Below are positions 33,902-42,357 of a stretch of 64,000 nt of DNA, in pieces. Location of the stretch: positions 365,523 through 429,522 of the forward strand of contig NZ_BMHY01000005.1 of NCBI RefSeq assembly GCF_014641555.1, in the 5' to 3' direction. Source of the stretch: Paenibacillus radicis (ex Gao et al. 2016) (GTDB lineage Bacteria; Bacillota; Bacilli; Paenibacillales; Paenibacillaceae). A program made the translations under genes and the position numbers. How positions within the stretch are numbered: position 1 is the stretch's first letter; every line of letters starts with the position of its first letter. The notes beneath the pieces were generated by a model. It ran no database searches. It saw only the letters and a program-made list of their open reading frames with translations, and was not told the origin of the DNA.

Positions 33902-33938
33902 CACATGCTGCTCCTTAACAGGAGCAGCATGTGCTGTT
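33902..33938 (+). terminator. 13-bp hairpin in the ATPase leader, attenuator-like
   Basis: CACATGCTGCTCC pairs perfectly with GGAGCAGCATGTG around TTAACA and is followed by CTGTTTTAAG. There is no upstream plus-strand gene for it to terminate, so it may be a leader attenuator between the promoter near 33830 and the ATG at 33988. Confidence 0.55.
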
Positions 33939-33987
33939 TTAAGGGATCTAATAATGGTATTCATTTTCATGAGGAGGATTGGAAATT

Positions 33988-35952
33988 ATGAACCCAGCTT
34001 TTCATACAGCAGAAGGCTGCACCACACAACAGGATATTAAACGTTCCACAACAAAAGACAAAGAAAGAAGACAATGGTTAGACCGCTACGGAGAAGGTCT
34101 AGCCGCTTTAGCAAGCGGAGTGTTTATTGCGGTTGCTTGGCAGCTAGGGACTGTATCTCATCAATGGTCGGTCATTTTCTACTTGATCGCTTTCGCTGTG
34201 GGCGGATTCGTAAAGGCTAAAGAAGGTCTGCACACTTTGATCGCGGAGCGTGATCTGGATGTTAATTTGCTGATGCTTGTAGCAGCTATTGGTGCAGCCA
34301 GCATCGGCTATTGGACAGAAGGCGCGCTGCTTATTTTTATTTTCTCGCTTAGCGGAGCTTTAGAGACCTATACGATGGATCGGAGCAGCCGTGATATATC
34401 TTCATTGATGGATTTGAAGCCGGAGACCGGCGTTCTGTTCAAAGACGGCGCAGAGACGATTGTACCCATTGAAGCTTTGACGGTTGGCGATATCGTATTG
34501 GTCAAACCCGGGGAACGGATACCAGCTGATGGCGTTGTACGTGAAGGATCATCCTCCGTTAACCAGTCTTCCATTACAGGCGAATCCATTCCGGTAGACA
34601 AAGGTGCAGGCGATGAAGTGTTTGCTGGAACACTAAATGATCAAGGCGCGTTGTTCATCGAAGTAACGCAATTAAGTGAATCCACACTGTTTTCCAAAAT
34701 TATTCGTCTTGTGCAGGAAGCGCAAAGCGAGAAGCCTGGATCGCAGCTGTTTATGGAGCGATTTGAGCGCATCTATGCAAGATCCATCATTTTGATCTCC
34801 GCTCTGTTGATCGTTGTGCCGCCTCTATTCTTCCATTCGTCATGGGAGCAAACCTTTTATAAAGCGATGGTGTTCCTGGTTGTCGCATCTCCATGTGCGC
34901 TGGTCGCCTCTATTATGCCTGCCATGCTGTCGGCCATATCCAACAGTGCAAGAAAGGGGCTTCTTTTTAAAGGGGGAGCGCATCTTGAAAATCTCGCATC
35001 GGTCAAAGCGATCGCATTTGATAAGACGGGTACGCTGACCATAGGAAAGCCTATTGTCACGGATATCCTTTCATTTCAAGGGTATGATGAATCGGAAGTG
35101 CTGCAAATTGCCGCATCTCTGGAAAGCCTGTCCGGGCATCCGTTAGCGAAAGCTATCGTACTGGAAGCCCAGGCAAAAGGGGCAGCGATTGAGCGCCCGT
35201 CTGATTTTCGTACCCTTACGGGATGGGGGATACAAGCGCAGTGGAAGGGAGAGCTGTGGAAAATAGGCAAGCCTGCTTTTCTGGATGAGCAGTTTCGAAC
35301 GGAGCCGTTATCAGAAGCAATTGACAGATTGGAACGTAAGGGGAAGACCGTAACCGTGCTGCATAATTCGCAGGGGGCTGCCGGTGTAATCGCCTTAGGC
35401 GATGCTATCCGTCCCGAGGCCAGGTATGCGGTCGCCATGCTTAAAAAGTCAGGCGTTCAAGTTGCGATGTTAACCGGCGATCAGACACAGACCGCACATG
35501 CCATTGCGAAAGAATTGGGGATTGAATTGGTGTATGCCAATTTATTGCCCGAAGAGAAGGTTAGCCGGATCAAGGAACTGAAGCAAAGCTTTGGTACAAT
35601 TGCTATGGTTGGTGATGGCGTTAATGATGCTCCTGCTCTCGCAACCGCTACGGTAGGGATTGCCATGGGGGTGGCGGGAAGCGATGCCGCGCTTGAAACA
35701 GCCGATCTCGTGTTAATGAATGATGATATAGGAAGAATTGCTCAAGCCATTGAGCTTGGAAAACGAACAAAAGCGATCATCAAGCAAAATATTATTTTTG
35801 CTATGATCGTTATTATCCTTTTAATAGGGGCCAATTTTATTCAGGGCATAGCTCTTCCATTAGGGGTGGTTGGACACGAAGGCAGTACCATTCTGGTTAT
35901 CCTTAACGGATTGAGATTATTGCATCAGCGTGACAGTGTGACAGCAGTTTAA
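33988..35952 (+). CDS. zosA: ZosA-like heavy-metal P1B-type ATPase
   Basis: 654 residues without an N-terminal metal-binding domain. Visible motifs in order: TGES (actuator), SPCALV (metal-binding CPx equivalent in a membrane helix), DKTGTLT (phosphorylated Asp), GHPLAKA (P1B His-Pro), TGDQ and GDGVNDAPAL. SPCALVASIMPAMLSAISNS and overall length match B. subtilis ZosA (YkvW), reported to take up zinc under peroxide stress; export of zinc or cadmium is the alternative. ATG 33988 lies 10 bases after GAGGAGG; the in-frame TTG 33979 is too close to that site. A PerR-like box and a Fur-family-like palindrome precede it. Single-gene unit ended by a strong terminator. Confidence 0.8.
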   Translation: MNPAFHTAEGCTTQQDIKRSTTKDKERRQWLDRYGEGLAALASGVFIAVAWQLGTVSHQWSVIFYLIAFAVGGFVKAKEGLHTLIAERDLDVNLLMLVAAIGAASIGYWTEGALLIFIFSLSGALETYTMDRSSRDISSLMDLKPETGVLFKDGAETIVPIEALTVGDIVLVKPGERIPADGVVREGSSSVNQSSITGESIPVDKGAGDEVFAGTLNDQGALFIEVTQLSESTLFSKIIRLVQEAQSEKPGSQLFMERFERIYARSIILISALLIVVPPLFFHSSWEQTFYKAMVFLVVASPCALVASIMPAMLSAISNSARKGLLFKGGAHLENLASVKAIAFDKTGTLTIGKPIVTDILSFQGYDESEVLQIAASLESLSGHPLAKAIVLEAQAKGAAIERPSDFRTLTGWGIQAQWKGELWKIGKPAFLDEQFRTEPLSEAIDRLERKGKTVTVLHNSQGAAGVIALGDAIRPEARYAVAMLKKSGVQVAMLTGDQTQTAHAIAKELGIELVYANLLPEEKVSRIKELKQSFGTIAMVGDGVNDAPALATATVGIAMGVAGSDAALETADLVLMNDDIGRIAQAIELGKRTKAIIKQNIIFAMIVIILLIGANFIQGIALPLGVVGHEGSTILVILNGLRLLHQRDSVTAV

Positions 35953-35981
35953 TGGAGTATCCATAGTTCTATTTGTTAAGC

Positions 35982-36037
35982 AAGCATCCAACAGCCCTAT
36001 CCAGATATCAAGGCAGGGCGATTGGATGCTTTTTTTT
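35982..36037 (+). terminator. Terminator of the P-type ATPase gene
   Basis: AAGCATCCAA pairs with TTGGATGCTT, with an inner GCCCT/AGGGC stem, followed by eight T residues. Confidence 0.9.
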
Positions 36038-36048
36038 GTGTTCAGATA

Positions 36049-36093
36049 TTGATTATTCGCAGAAATCAGTTACAATGATGACAATGATTATCG
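36049..36093 (+). promoter_or_regulatory. Promoter with Fur box for a small membrane peptide
   Basis: -35 TTGATT (36049-36054), 16-base spacer, -10 TACAAT (36071-36076). TGACAATGATTATCG (36079-36093) matches the Fur 7-1-7 consensus TGATAATnATTATCA at 12 of 14 positions and covers the expected start of transcription. Confidence 0.7.
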
Positions 36094-36127
36094 TTGTTAA
36101 AACTGATTGACGGAGAGGTTTTTGAAG

Positions 36128-36256
36128 ATGAATGTTTTGTTTCCACTAACGACATTAATTCTGATTGGTCTTGGAGCATTCTGTCTGTTTATCTCCATGG
36201 ACAATAATAGAAGAAGCATTCTAAAAAGAACAAATCACATTGACAATCATAAGTGA
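36128..36256 (+). CDS. 42-residue Fur-boxed membrane peptide
   Basis: A short frame of 42 codons: MNVLFPLTTLILIGLGAFCL then FISM, a single membrane helix, followed by a basic tail NNRRSILKRTNHIDNHK. GGAGAGG (36112-36118) lies 9 bases before the ATG. It has its own promoter with a strong Fur box and its own terminator 35 bp after the stop, so it is a complete iron-responsive unit. No known family is recognised. Small Fur-regulated peptides (for example the FbpA-C set of B. subtilis) exist, but no similarity is claimed. A membrane partner or modulator of an iron/zinc transporter is a possibility given the neighbouring ATPase. Confidence 0.65.
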   Translation: MNVLFPLTTLILIGLGAFCLFISMDNNRRSILKRTNHIDNHK

Positions 36257-36290
36257 GTTCTTGTGGTTACCAGATACTCGGCATAAACGA

Positions 36291-36320
36291 CAGACCTGTC
36301 CCATACTTGGGCAGGTCTTT
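36291..36320 (+). terminator. Terminator of the small-peptide gene
   Basis: CAGACCTG and CAGGTCT arms with CC/GG around CATACTT, followed by TTTTTATTTTTC. Nearly the same sequence as the hairpin at 31966-31999. Confidence 0.85.
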
Positions 36321-36383
36321 TTATTTTTCTATCTTTTAAAGATACGGCTATTATACTTTTTGTATTTTTTTGTAGAAATAAAG

Positions 36384-36421
36384 CTGCGGTTTACGGCTAT
36401 TTTACCGCTATTTAACCGCAG
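36384..36421. other. Hairpin in the leader of the third SLH gene
   Basis: CTGCGGTT (36384-36391) pairs with AACCGCAG (36414-36421), with CGG/CCG inside, amid repeated CGGCTATT/CCGCTATT units. The rest of 36321-36545 shows no clear promoter or known riboswitch. Confidence 0.4.
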
Positions 36422-36545
36422 GGATTTAAAATTTTAATCAAATGATTTTCAGTAACGGCGGTTTGAACCCAATGATACGATCCTTCTTGGCAAAGATACG
36501 TATCCGGCAGGCAAGTCTGAAAAATCTTGAATAGAAGGAAGTGCT

Positions 36546-39500
36546 ATGTTGAAAAAATCCGTAAAGCGGTTCATCGTTGTTGTATTAGCGGGCTTATGTT
36601 TATTCCAGTCATCGGGACTGGCTCTTGCGAAGGTTCCTTCGGACATCGCAAATAGCTGGGCGAAGGAGACGATCCTTTCATGGATTGAGAGAGGACTGGT
36701 CAACGGGTATGAGGATGGCAGCTTTAAGCCGAATAAGACGATCACCCGGGCAGAGATCGTCGCTCTCATTAATCGCGCCTTCGAAATTAAAGGCGGTTTG
36801 GCGTCAAAGTTCACGGATGTCCGAACGAATGACTGGTTTTATCAAGACGTCGCAGCAGCGGCGGCAGCAGGTTATCTGTCGGGATACCAAGACGGAACCT
36901 TTAAGCCGAAAGCGGCAGTTAGCCGCCAAGAGCTGGCGGTCATTACGGCGAAGTTGTTAAAGCTTAAGGCTTCGGACTCTTATCTTAACTTCAAGGATAC
37001 GAAGAACAGCCCGGAATGGAGCAAAGGTGCAATCGGTGCGGTTATCGACGCGAAGGTGATGGGCGGTTTTCCAGACGGGACGTTCCAGCCGCTGAAGTCC
37101 GCAACCCGCGCGGAAGTGATCGTTATTTTGGACAAAGCGCTCAAGCTGAAAGAGAAAGACGTTCCTGTTTCGGCTTATGATAAGCCGGGGACCTATGGTC
37201 CGGCAGAGGGGATACAAGTGATCGACGGGAATGTGGTCATTGGGGTCGCGGGAGTTACGCTGCGCAATCTCACAATCAAGGGGGATTTGCTGCTGGGAGC
37301 CGGGATCGGCGAAGGGGACGTTTTCCTTCAAGGCGTGACCGTAGCCGGCACGACGAACATAGAGGGCGGGGGCGCGAACAGCGTCCATTTTGAGAATTCG
37401 GTATTGGCGAACGTAATCGTAGATAAGAAGAACGGAGGCATTCGCATCGTTGTAGAGGATGGTGCGACGACGATCCGGGAGATCGAGCTGCGATCCGCCG
37501 CGAAGGTGGAATATAAGGGTGCCAAGGGCAGCGGTATTAAGACGGTTACACTCTCGAAACTGCTGCCTGCTGGCAGTGAAGTTGTTCTGACAGGAGCATT
37601 CGAGACAATCGATATTTTATCGCAAAGCATTCGCATTTCGATTCCGGAAGGTTCGGTCAAACAATTGAATGTTGCGCCAACGGCTGCCAATACGAATTTA
37701 ACGCTTGGCAAGGACGCAAGCATCGTTGATTTGGTGCTGGACGCGCTCACGAAAGTCGTGGGGCAAGGCAAAATCGCCAATGCAGCAATTAATGCGGATG
37801 GAACATCATTGGAAAATAAGCCAGCAGCTTTGAAAATCAAAGACGGGATCGTGGCGACCGTAGGAGGAGAACTGATTGGCTCCGCCCCGACGTCAGGCCC
37901 GGCCGGTCCTGCTGGGCCTACTGGTCCAACTGGACCGGTCACGACGCCGCCAACTGCGGAAGAAGTCGCGGCAACGACTGCCGTCGTGTCGGCGGAGGCC
38001 TCTGCTAATGGACTGGCTGGCGACGGAACCGACACGCAAGCAGCCATCGATGCAGCTCAATCGAAGCAAGCTGCGGCATCGGTGTTGGTGACAGCTTTGC
38101 CTGGTGGCTCGGTGAAGACAGCATTGGCAGCCAGACTGGCGTCCGTACAGGCTAAAATCGACGATGCGCAATCCGATCTGGATGCTGTTATCACGGCTGC
38201 GGCTTCAGTGACGGCAGCCGAGACGGCAGCTGGCGGACTTGCAGGCGACGGCACTGACGAGCAAGAGGCTATCGATGCGGCGCAAGCGAAGCAGAGTGCG
38301 GCATCGGTGCTGGTGACGGCGTTGCCAAGCAGCACGGCGAAGACGGAGTTGGTGGCGAGATTGACCGCCGTACAAGCTGTCATCAACGATGCGCAGTCCG
38401 ATCTGACTGCCGTTACTGCGGCAACGGCTTCGGCAGCAGCTGCTGAGACGGCGGCTAACGGTTTGCTGGGAGACGGAAGCGATACACAAGGTGCTGTCGA
38501 TGCGGCGCAAGTGAAGCAGAGTGCGGCATCAGGCTTGGTGGCGGCTTTGCCTGGCAGCACAGCGAAGATGGCGTTGGAAGCGAGACTGGCTGCGGTACAA
38601 GATGTCATCGATGATGCACAGGAAGCCGTGGATGCGGTACATACGGCAGCTGAATCAGTTGCCGCCGCTGAGACTGCGGCAGACGAACTGATTGGAGACG
38701 GAACGGATACGCAAACCGCGATTGATGAGGTGCAGACGAAACAGGATACGGCAACGGGATTGGTCTCCGCCTTGCCGGACAGCACGGTGAAGACGGCACT
38801 GGAAACGAGACTGGCAGCGGTGCAATCGGCCATTGATAGTGCCCAGAATGCCGGGGATGCTGTTATCGCGGCTTCGGCTTCGGTGACGGCTGCCGAGACG
38901 ACAGCAGGCGGACTTGCAGATGACGGCACCGACGAGCAAGAGGCCATCGATGCGGCTCAATCCGAGCAAGCTGCGGCATCAGGCTTAGTGACAGCTTTGC
39001 CAAGCAGCGCGGTGAAGACGGCATTAGCCGCTAGAATAGCCGCGGTGCAGGCGACGATTAACGATGCGCAGTCCAAGCTGGATGCCGTCGCTGCGGCAAC
39101 AGCTTCGGTAGCGGCTGCTGAGACGGCGGCTAACAGTTTGCTGGGAGACGGAAGCGATACACAAGGCACTGTCGATGCAGCGCAAACGAAGCAGAGTACG
39201 GCTGCAGGTTTGGTGACGGCACTGCCAAGCAGCACGGCGCAGACGGCATTAGCCGTTAGAATAGCTGCGGTACAAGACATCATCGACGATGCGCAGGATG
39301 TCGTGAATATGGTAGCTGCGGCAACGGCATCGGTGGCCGCCGCGGAGACGGCGGCAGGCGGATTGGCGGGCAACGGATCGGATACGCAAAGCGGGATTGA
39401 CGCGGTGCAGACGAAGCAGAGTGCGGCATCAACCTTGGTAACAGCACTGCTGGATAGTACGGCGAAAACGGCATTAGCCATTAGAATAGCCGCGGTACAA

Positions 39501-42065
39501 GCGACGATTAACGATGCGCAGTCTAATTTGAATGCTGTCGCTGCGGCAGCAACGTCAGTAACAGCAGCAGAGGCGGCTGCTGGCGGATTAGCAGGTGACG
39601 GAACCGACGTGGAGAGCGTGATCGATACGGCGCAAACGAAGCAGAGTGCGGCATCGGACTTGGTAGATGAATTGCCTGACAGTACGGCGAAGGCGGCACT
39701 GGCTGCTAGATTAGCGGCCGTGCAGGCTGCAATCCATGATGCGCAGTCGAACTTGGAGGATGTAATCGAAGCGACGGCATCGGCAGCAGCCGCTGAGACA
39801 GCGGCTAATGGACTTGCCGGTGATGGAACTGACGGGCAAGACGCGATCGATACGGTGCAGACGAAGCAGAGTACGGCATCGGACTTGGTGACGGCATTGC
39901 CAAGCAGCACAGCAAAGACGGCATTGCAAGCTAGGCTGGCGACTGTTCAAACGAAGATCAATAGTGCGAAGACCGGCCTGAATGCCGTTATCGCAGCGGC
40001 GGCATCGGTTGTCATTGCCGAAGGGGAATCTGCGAATCTGATCGGCAATGGCACGGACGCACAGGACACCGTTGATACGGTGCAGGCGAAAAACGATGCG
40101 GCAGCTCTTTTGGTAACAGCGTTGCCGAGCAGCACGGCAAAGACGGCATTGGCCGCGAGATTGTCAGCGGTGCAAGCAAAGATCAATGATGCGCAGAGTA
40201 GTCTGGATGCGGTCATTGCTGCGACGGCATCGGTGGTCGCGGCCGAGACGGCAGCAAGCGGCTTGCTGGGCGACGGCAGTGATACACAAGGCGCCGTCGA
40301 TGCGGCGCAAGCGAAGCATAACACCGCATCGGGCTTGACGACGGCATTGCCGAACAGTACGGCGAAGACGGCGTTGCAAGCTAGATTGACCGCGATCCAA
40401 ACGAAGATCGACGATGCTCAGGCTGCAGTGGATCTCGTAACTGCGGCGACCGCATCGGTCGTGACTGCCGAGACGGCAGCGAACGGACTTGCTGGCAATG
40501 GAACTGACACGCAAAGCGCGATTGATGCGGCGCAGACGAAGAAGGGCAGTGCATCGGGCTTAGCGGCTAATCTGCCGGGCAGTACAGCGAAGACGGCATT
40601 GGTTGCCAGATTAGCAGCCGTACAAGTAACGATTGACAGCGCGCAGGCGAAGCTGAACGAAGTTATCGCGGCGACAGCATCGGTCGTGGCTGCCGAGACG
40701 ACGGCCAACGGACTCGCCGGCGATGGAACGGATACACAAGGCGCGATTGATGCGGCGCAGACGAAGCGGAGTGCGGCATCGGCCCTGGTGGAAGCCTTGC
40801 CGAGCAGCACCGCGAAGACAGCGTTGGCTGACAGAATCGCCGCTGTGCAAGTGAAGATAACTGGCGCGCAGAGTAATCTGGATGCGGTCATTGCAGCAAC
40901 GGCATCAATTGTTACAGCTGAGACGGCAGCGAACGGCCTGCTGGGCGACGGCAGTGATACGCAGGATGCAGTCGATGCGGTCCAAATAAAGAAGAGTGCA
41001 GCATCGGTCTTGGTGACGGCCCTGCCGGGCAGCACGGCGAAGACGGCGTTGCAAGCTAGGCTGGCGACCGTTCAAACGACGATCGATAATGCCCAAGATG
41101 CGGTGAATCTCGTAGCCGCAGCGACAGCATCGGTCGTGACCGCGGAGACGACAGCGAACGGACTCGCAAACGATGGAACAGATACGCAAGGGGCCATCGA
41201 TACGGCGCAAGCGAAGAAGAGTTCGGCATCGGGCTTGGTGACGGCATTGCCGAGCAGTACAGCGAAGACGGCATTGGCCGCAAGATTAGCCGTTGTGCAA
41301 GCCGCGATCGACGGTGCACAGACCAACCTGAACGCCGTCATTGCGGCGACGGCATCAGTCGTCACGGTCGAGGCGGCAGCGGCGGCAATGATAGGGGACG
41401 GCACGGACGCACAAGGAACCATCGACTCAGTGATATCGGATCAGGAGACGGCAACGAGCTTGGTGACGGCGCTGCTGGGCAGCACGGCAAAAACAGCGCT
41501 AGTCAATAGATTGGCAGCATCGCAAGTACTAATCGACAATGCGCAAGGCGCGCTGGATATCGTCGTTGCGCTGCAGGAAGCGCTGGATACAGCGAGCCCG
41601 CTGGTGGAAGTCAGATACACGGCTTCCAGTTGGAGTGCGTTGCAAACGGCACTGGCTTTGCCGCAAACGACGCTGGGCGAGAAGGCGACGAAAGTCGTTG
41701 CCCTTAACGACGCACTGAATCATTTGGTAGTCAGAATCGTAACGAGCATCGACGTCAACATTGTCTCAGGAAGCAGCCTATATATACTTCCGGGATACAC
41801 GGGACCGGGGTCGCATATCACGATGCAGGCAGTTGTAAAAGACCAATTCGGTGTAGAAATGAAGACAGAAGGAATTACTTGGAGCCATGACAGCATCGGC
41901 GCCAATGATAGGCTGACGGATGCCAACTTCGGCAATAGATATAACTTTTACGACTTTAATGTCTACAATGACCTGACCCCTCGGGTTGTTACGATTACGG
42001 TGACTTCCGTATCGACACCAAACGTGAAAGGAACTTGTGTCATTACGATGATCCGCGGCAGATAG
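36546..42065 (+). CDS. 1839-residue SLH protein with sixteen 75-residue repeats
   Basis: Signal peptide about 1-28 (ends LALA). Three N-terminal SLH motifs (about 30-205; FKPNKTITRAEI, FKPKAAVSRQEL, FQPLKSATRAEV) anchor it to wall polymer. A beta-rich domain follows (about 210-440, VIGVAGVTLRNLTIKGDLLL), then a short collagen-like GPAGPAGPTGPTGP stretch. The bulk (about 470-1675) is 16 tandem repeats of 75 residues, each with SVxAAETAAxGLxGDGxDTQ, xxAIDAAQxKQSAAS, LVTALPSSTAKTAL and RLAAVQAxIDDAQ. They are Ala-rich, helical and probably form an elongated rod. The C-terminus has a FIVAR-like segment and an Ig-like domain. Start ATG 36546 follows AGAAGGAAG. Role: a surface stalk or adhesin, inferred. 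Confidence 0.88.
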   Translation: MLKKSVKRFIVVVLAGLCLFQSSGLALAKVPSDIANSWAKETILSWIERGLVNGYEDGSFKPNKTITRAEIVALINRAFEIKGGLASKFTDVRTNDWFYQDVAAAAAAGYLSGYQDGTFKPKAAVSRQELAVITAKLLKLKASDSYLNFKDTKNSPEWSKGAIGAVIDAKVMGGFPDGTFQPLKSATRAEVIVILDKALKLKEKDVPVSAYDKPGTYGPAEGIQVIDGNVVIGVAGVTLRNLTIKGDLLLGAGIGEGDVFLQGVTVAGTTNIEGGGANSVHFENSVLANVIVDKKNGGIRIVVEDGATTIREIELRSAAKVEYKGAKGSGIKTVTLSKLLPAGSEVVLTGAFETIDILSQSIRISIPEGSVKQLNVAPTAANTNLTLGKDASIVDLVLDALTKVVGQGKIANAAINADGTSLENKPAALKIKDGIVATVGGELIGSAPTSGPAGPAGPTGPTGPVTTPPTAEEVAATTAVVSAEASANGLAGDGTDTQAAIDAAQSKQAAASVLVTALPGGSVKTALAARLASVQAKIDDAQSDLDAVITAAASVTAAETAAGGLAGDGTDEQEAIDAAQAKQSAASVLVTALPSSTAKTELVARLTAVQAVINDAQSDLTAVTAATASAAAAETAANGLLGDGSDTQGAVDAAQVKQSAASGLVAALPGSTAKMALEARLAAVQDVIDDAQEAVDAVHTAAESVAAAETAADELIGDGTDTQTAIDEVQTKQDTATGLVSALPDSTVKTALETRLAAVQSAIDSAQNAGDAVIAASASVTAAETTAGGLADDGTDEQEAIDAAQSEQAAASGLVTALPSSAVKTALAARIAAVQATINDAQSKLDAVAAATASVAAAETAANSLLGDGSDTQGTVDAAQTKQSTAAGLVTALPSSTAQTALAVRIAAVQDIIDDAQDVVNMVAAATASVAAAETAAGGLAGNGSDTQSGIDAVQTKQSAASTLVTALLDSTAKTALAIRIAAVQATINDAQSNLNAVAAAATSVTAAEAAAGGLAGDGTDVESVIDTAQTKQSAASDLVDELPDSTAKAALAARLAAVQAAIHDAQSNLEDVIEATASAAAAETAANGLAGDGTDGQDAIDTVQTKQSTASDLVTALPSSTAKTALQARLATVQTKINSAKTGLNAVIAAAASVVIAEGESANLIGNGTDAQDTVDTVQAKNDAAALLVTALPSSTAKTALAARLSAVQAKINDAQSSLDAVIAATASVVAAETAASGLLGDGSDTQGAVDAAQAKHNTASGLTTALPNSTAKTALQARLTAIQTKIDDAQAAVDLVTAATASVVTAETAANGLAGNGTDTQSAIDAAQTKKGSASGLAANLPGSTAKTALVARLAAVQVTIDSAQAKLNEVIAATASVVAAETTANGLAGDGTDTQGAIDAAQTKRSAASALVEALPSSTAKTALADRIAAVQVKITGAQSNLDAVIAATASIVTAETAANGLLGDGSDTQDAVDAVQIKKSAASVLVTALPGSTAKTALQARLATVQTTIDNAQDAVNLVAAATASVVTAETTANGLANDGTDTQGAIDTAQAKKSSASGLVTALPSSTAKTALAARLAVVQAAIDGAQTNLNAVIAATASVVTVEAAAAAMIGDGTDAQGTIDSVISDQETATSLVTALLGSTAKTALVNRLAASQVLIDNAQGALDIVVALQEALDTASPLVEVRYTASSWSALQTALALPQTTLGEKATKVVALNDALNHLVVRIVTSIDVNIVSGSSLYILPGYTGPGSHITMQAVVKDQFGVEMKTEGITWSHDSIGANDRLTDANFGNRYNFYDFNVYNDLTPRVVTITVTSVSTPNVKGTCVITMIRGR
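37960..41567 (+). repeat. Sixteen tandem 225-bp coding repeats
   Basis: Exact 75-codon period. Repeats 3, 6, 11 and 14 carry the variant GLLGDGSDTQ instead of GLAGDGTDTQ, and 9, 11 and 14 share TALQARL, so blocks of about three repeats seem to have been duplicated together. The repeats also create many long antisense frames, which are not genes. Confidence 0.9.
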
Positions 42066-42087
42066 AACGTAGCAGATTTTACATGAA

Positions 42088-42130
42088 CGCAACGAACCCC
42101 CTCAACAATTGAGGGGGTTCGTTGCGATTT
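42088..42130. terminator. 18-bp perfect terminator hairpin
   Basis: The arm 42088-42105 (CGCAACGAACCCCCTCAA) pairs perfectly with 42109-42126 around CAA, followed by ATTT. It ends the third SLH gene. Confidence 0.8.
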
Positions 42131-42357
42131 AGGCATCGGCCGCTTCGATTGGTAACCGTGTGAAGCCCCGGCGCAAGATCCGTTTTCAATTCACATATAA
42201 ACTTTTAAAATGCCACATTCCGTCTAATTGCAACATCCATATATACTTAAATTATTGCCTTTCGATCAGCAGCTTTTAGGCGGGGGTTCACCCCTTTCAC
42301 GTTTCCCTGCACAACACTATTTGTTTATAAATCTATGAAGAAATGGAGATGTATCCG
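42131..42357. other. Intergenic stretch with no clear element
   Basis: 227 bases. Only a 4-bp GGGG/CCCC hairpin with TTT (42283-42297) and AT-rich tracts are seen; no convincing promoter, riboswitch or small gene. Confidence 0.5.

Noticed and set aside
36420..36545. c-di-GMP-type riboswitch before the third SLH gene
   Set aside because: Some GGCAAA-like bases are present, but the conserved core and stems of the class could not be laid out.
37328..41422. Several 100-300-codon minus-strand frames, one starting MAACVSVPSPASPL
   Set aside because: Produced by the 225-bp coding repeats read backwards; their regular spacing follows the repeat period.
37960..41567. CRISPR-like array
   Set aside because: The period is 225 bp, repeats and intervals are both coding and in frame, and no spacer-repeat contrast exists.
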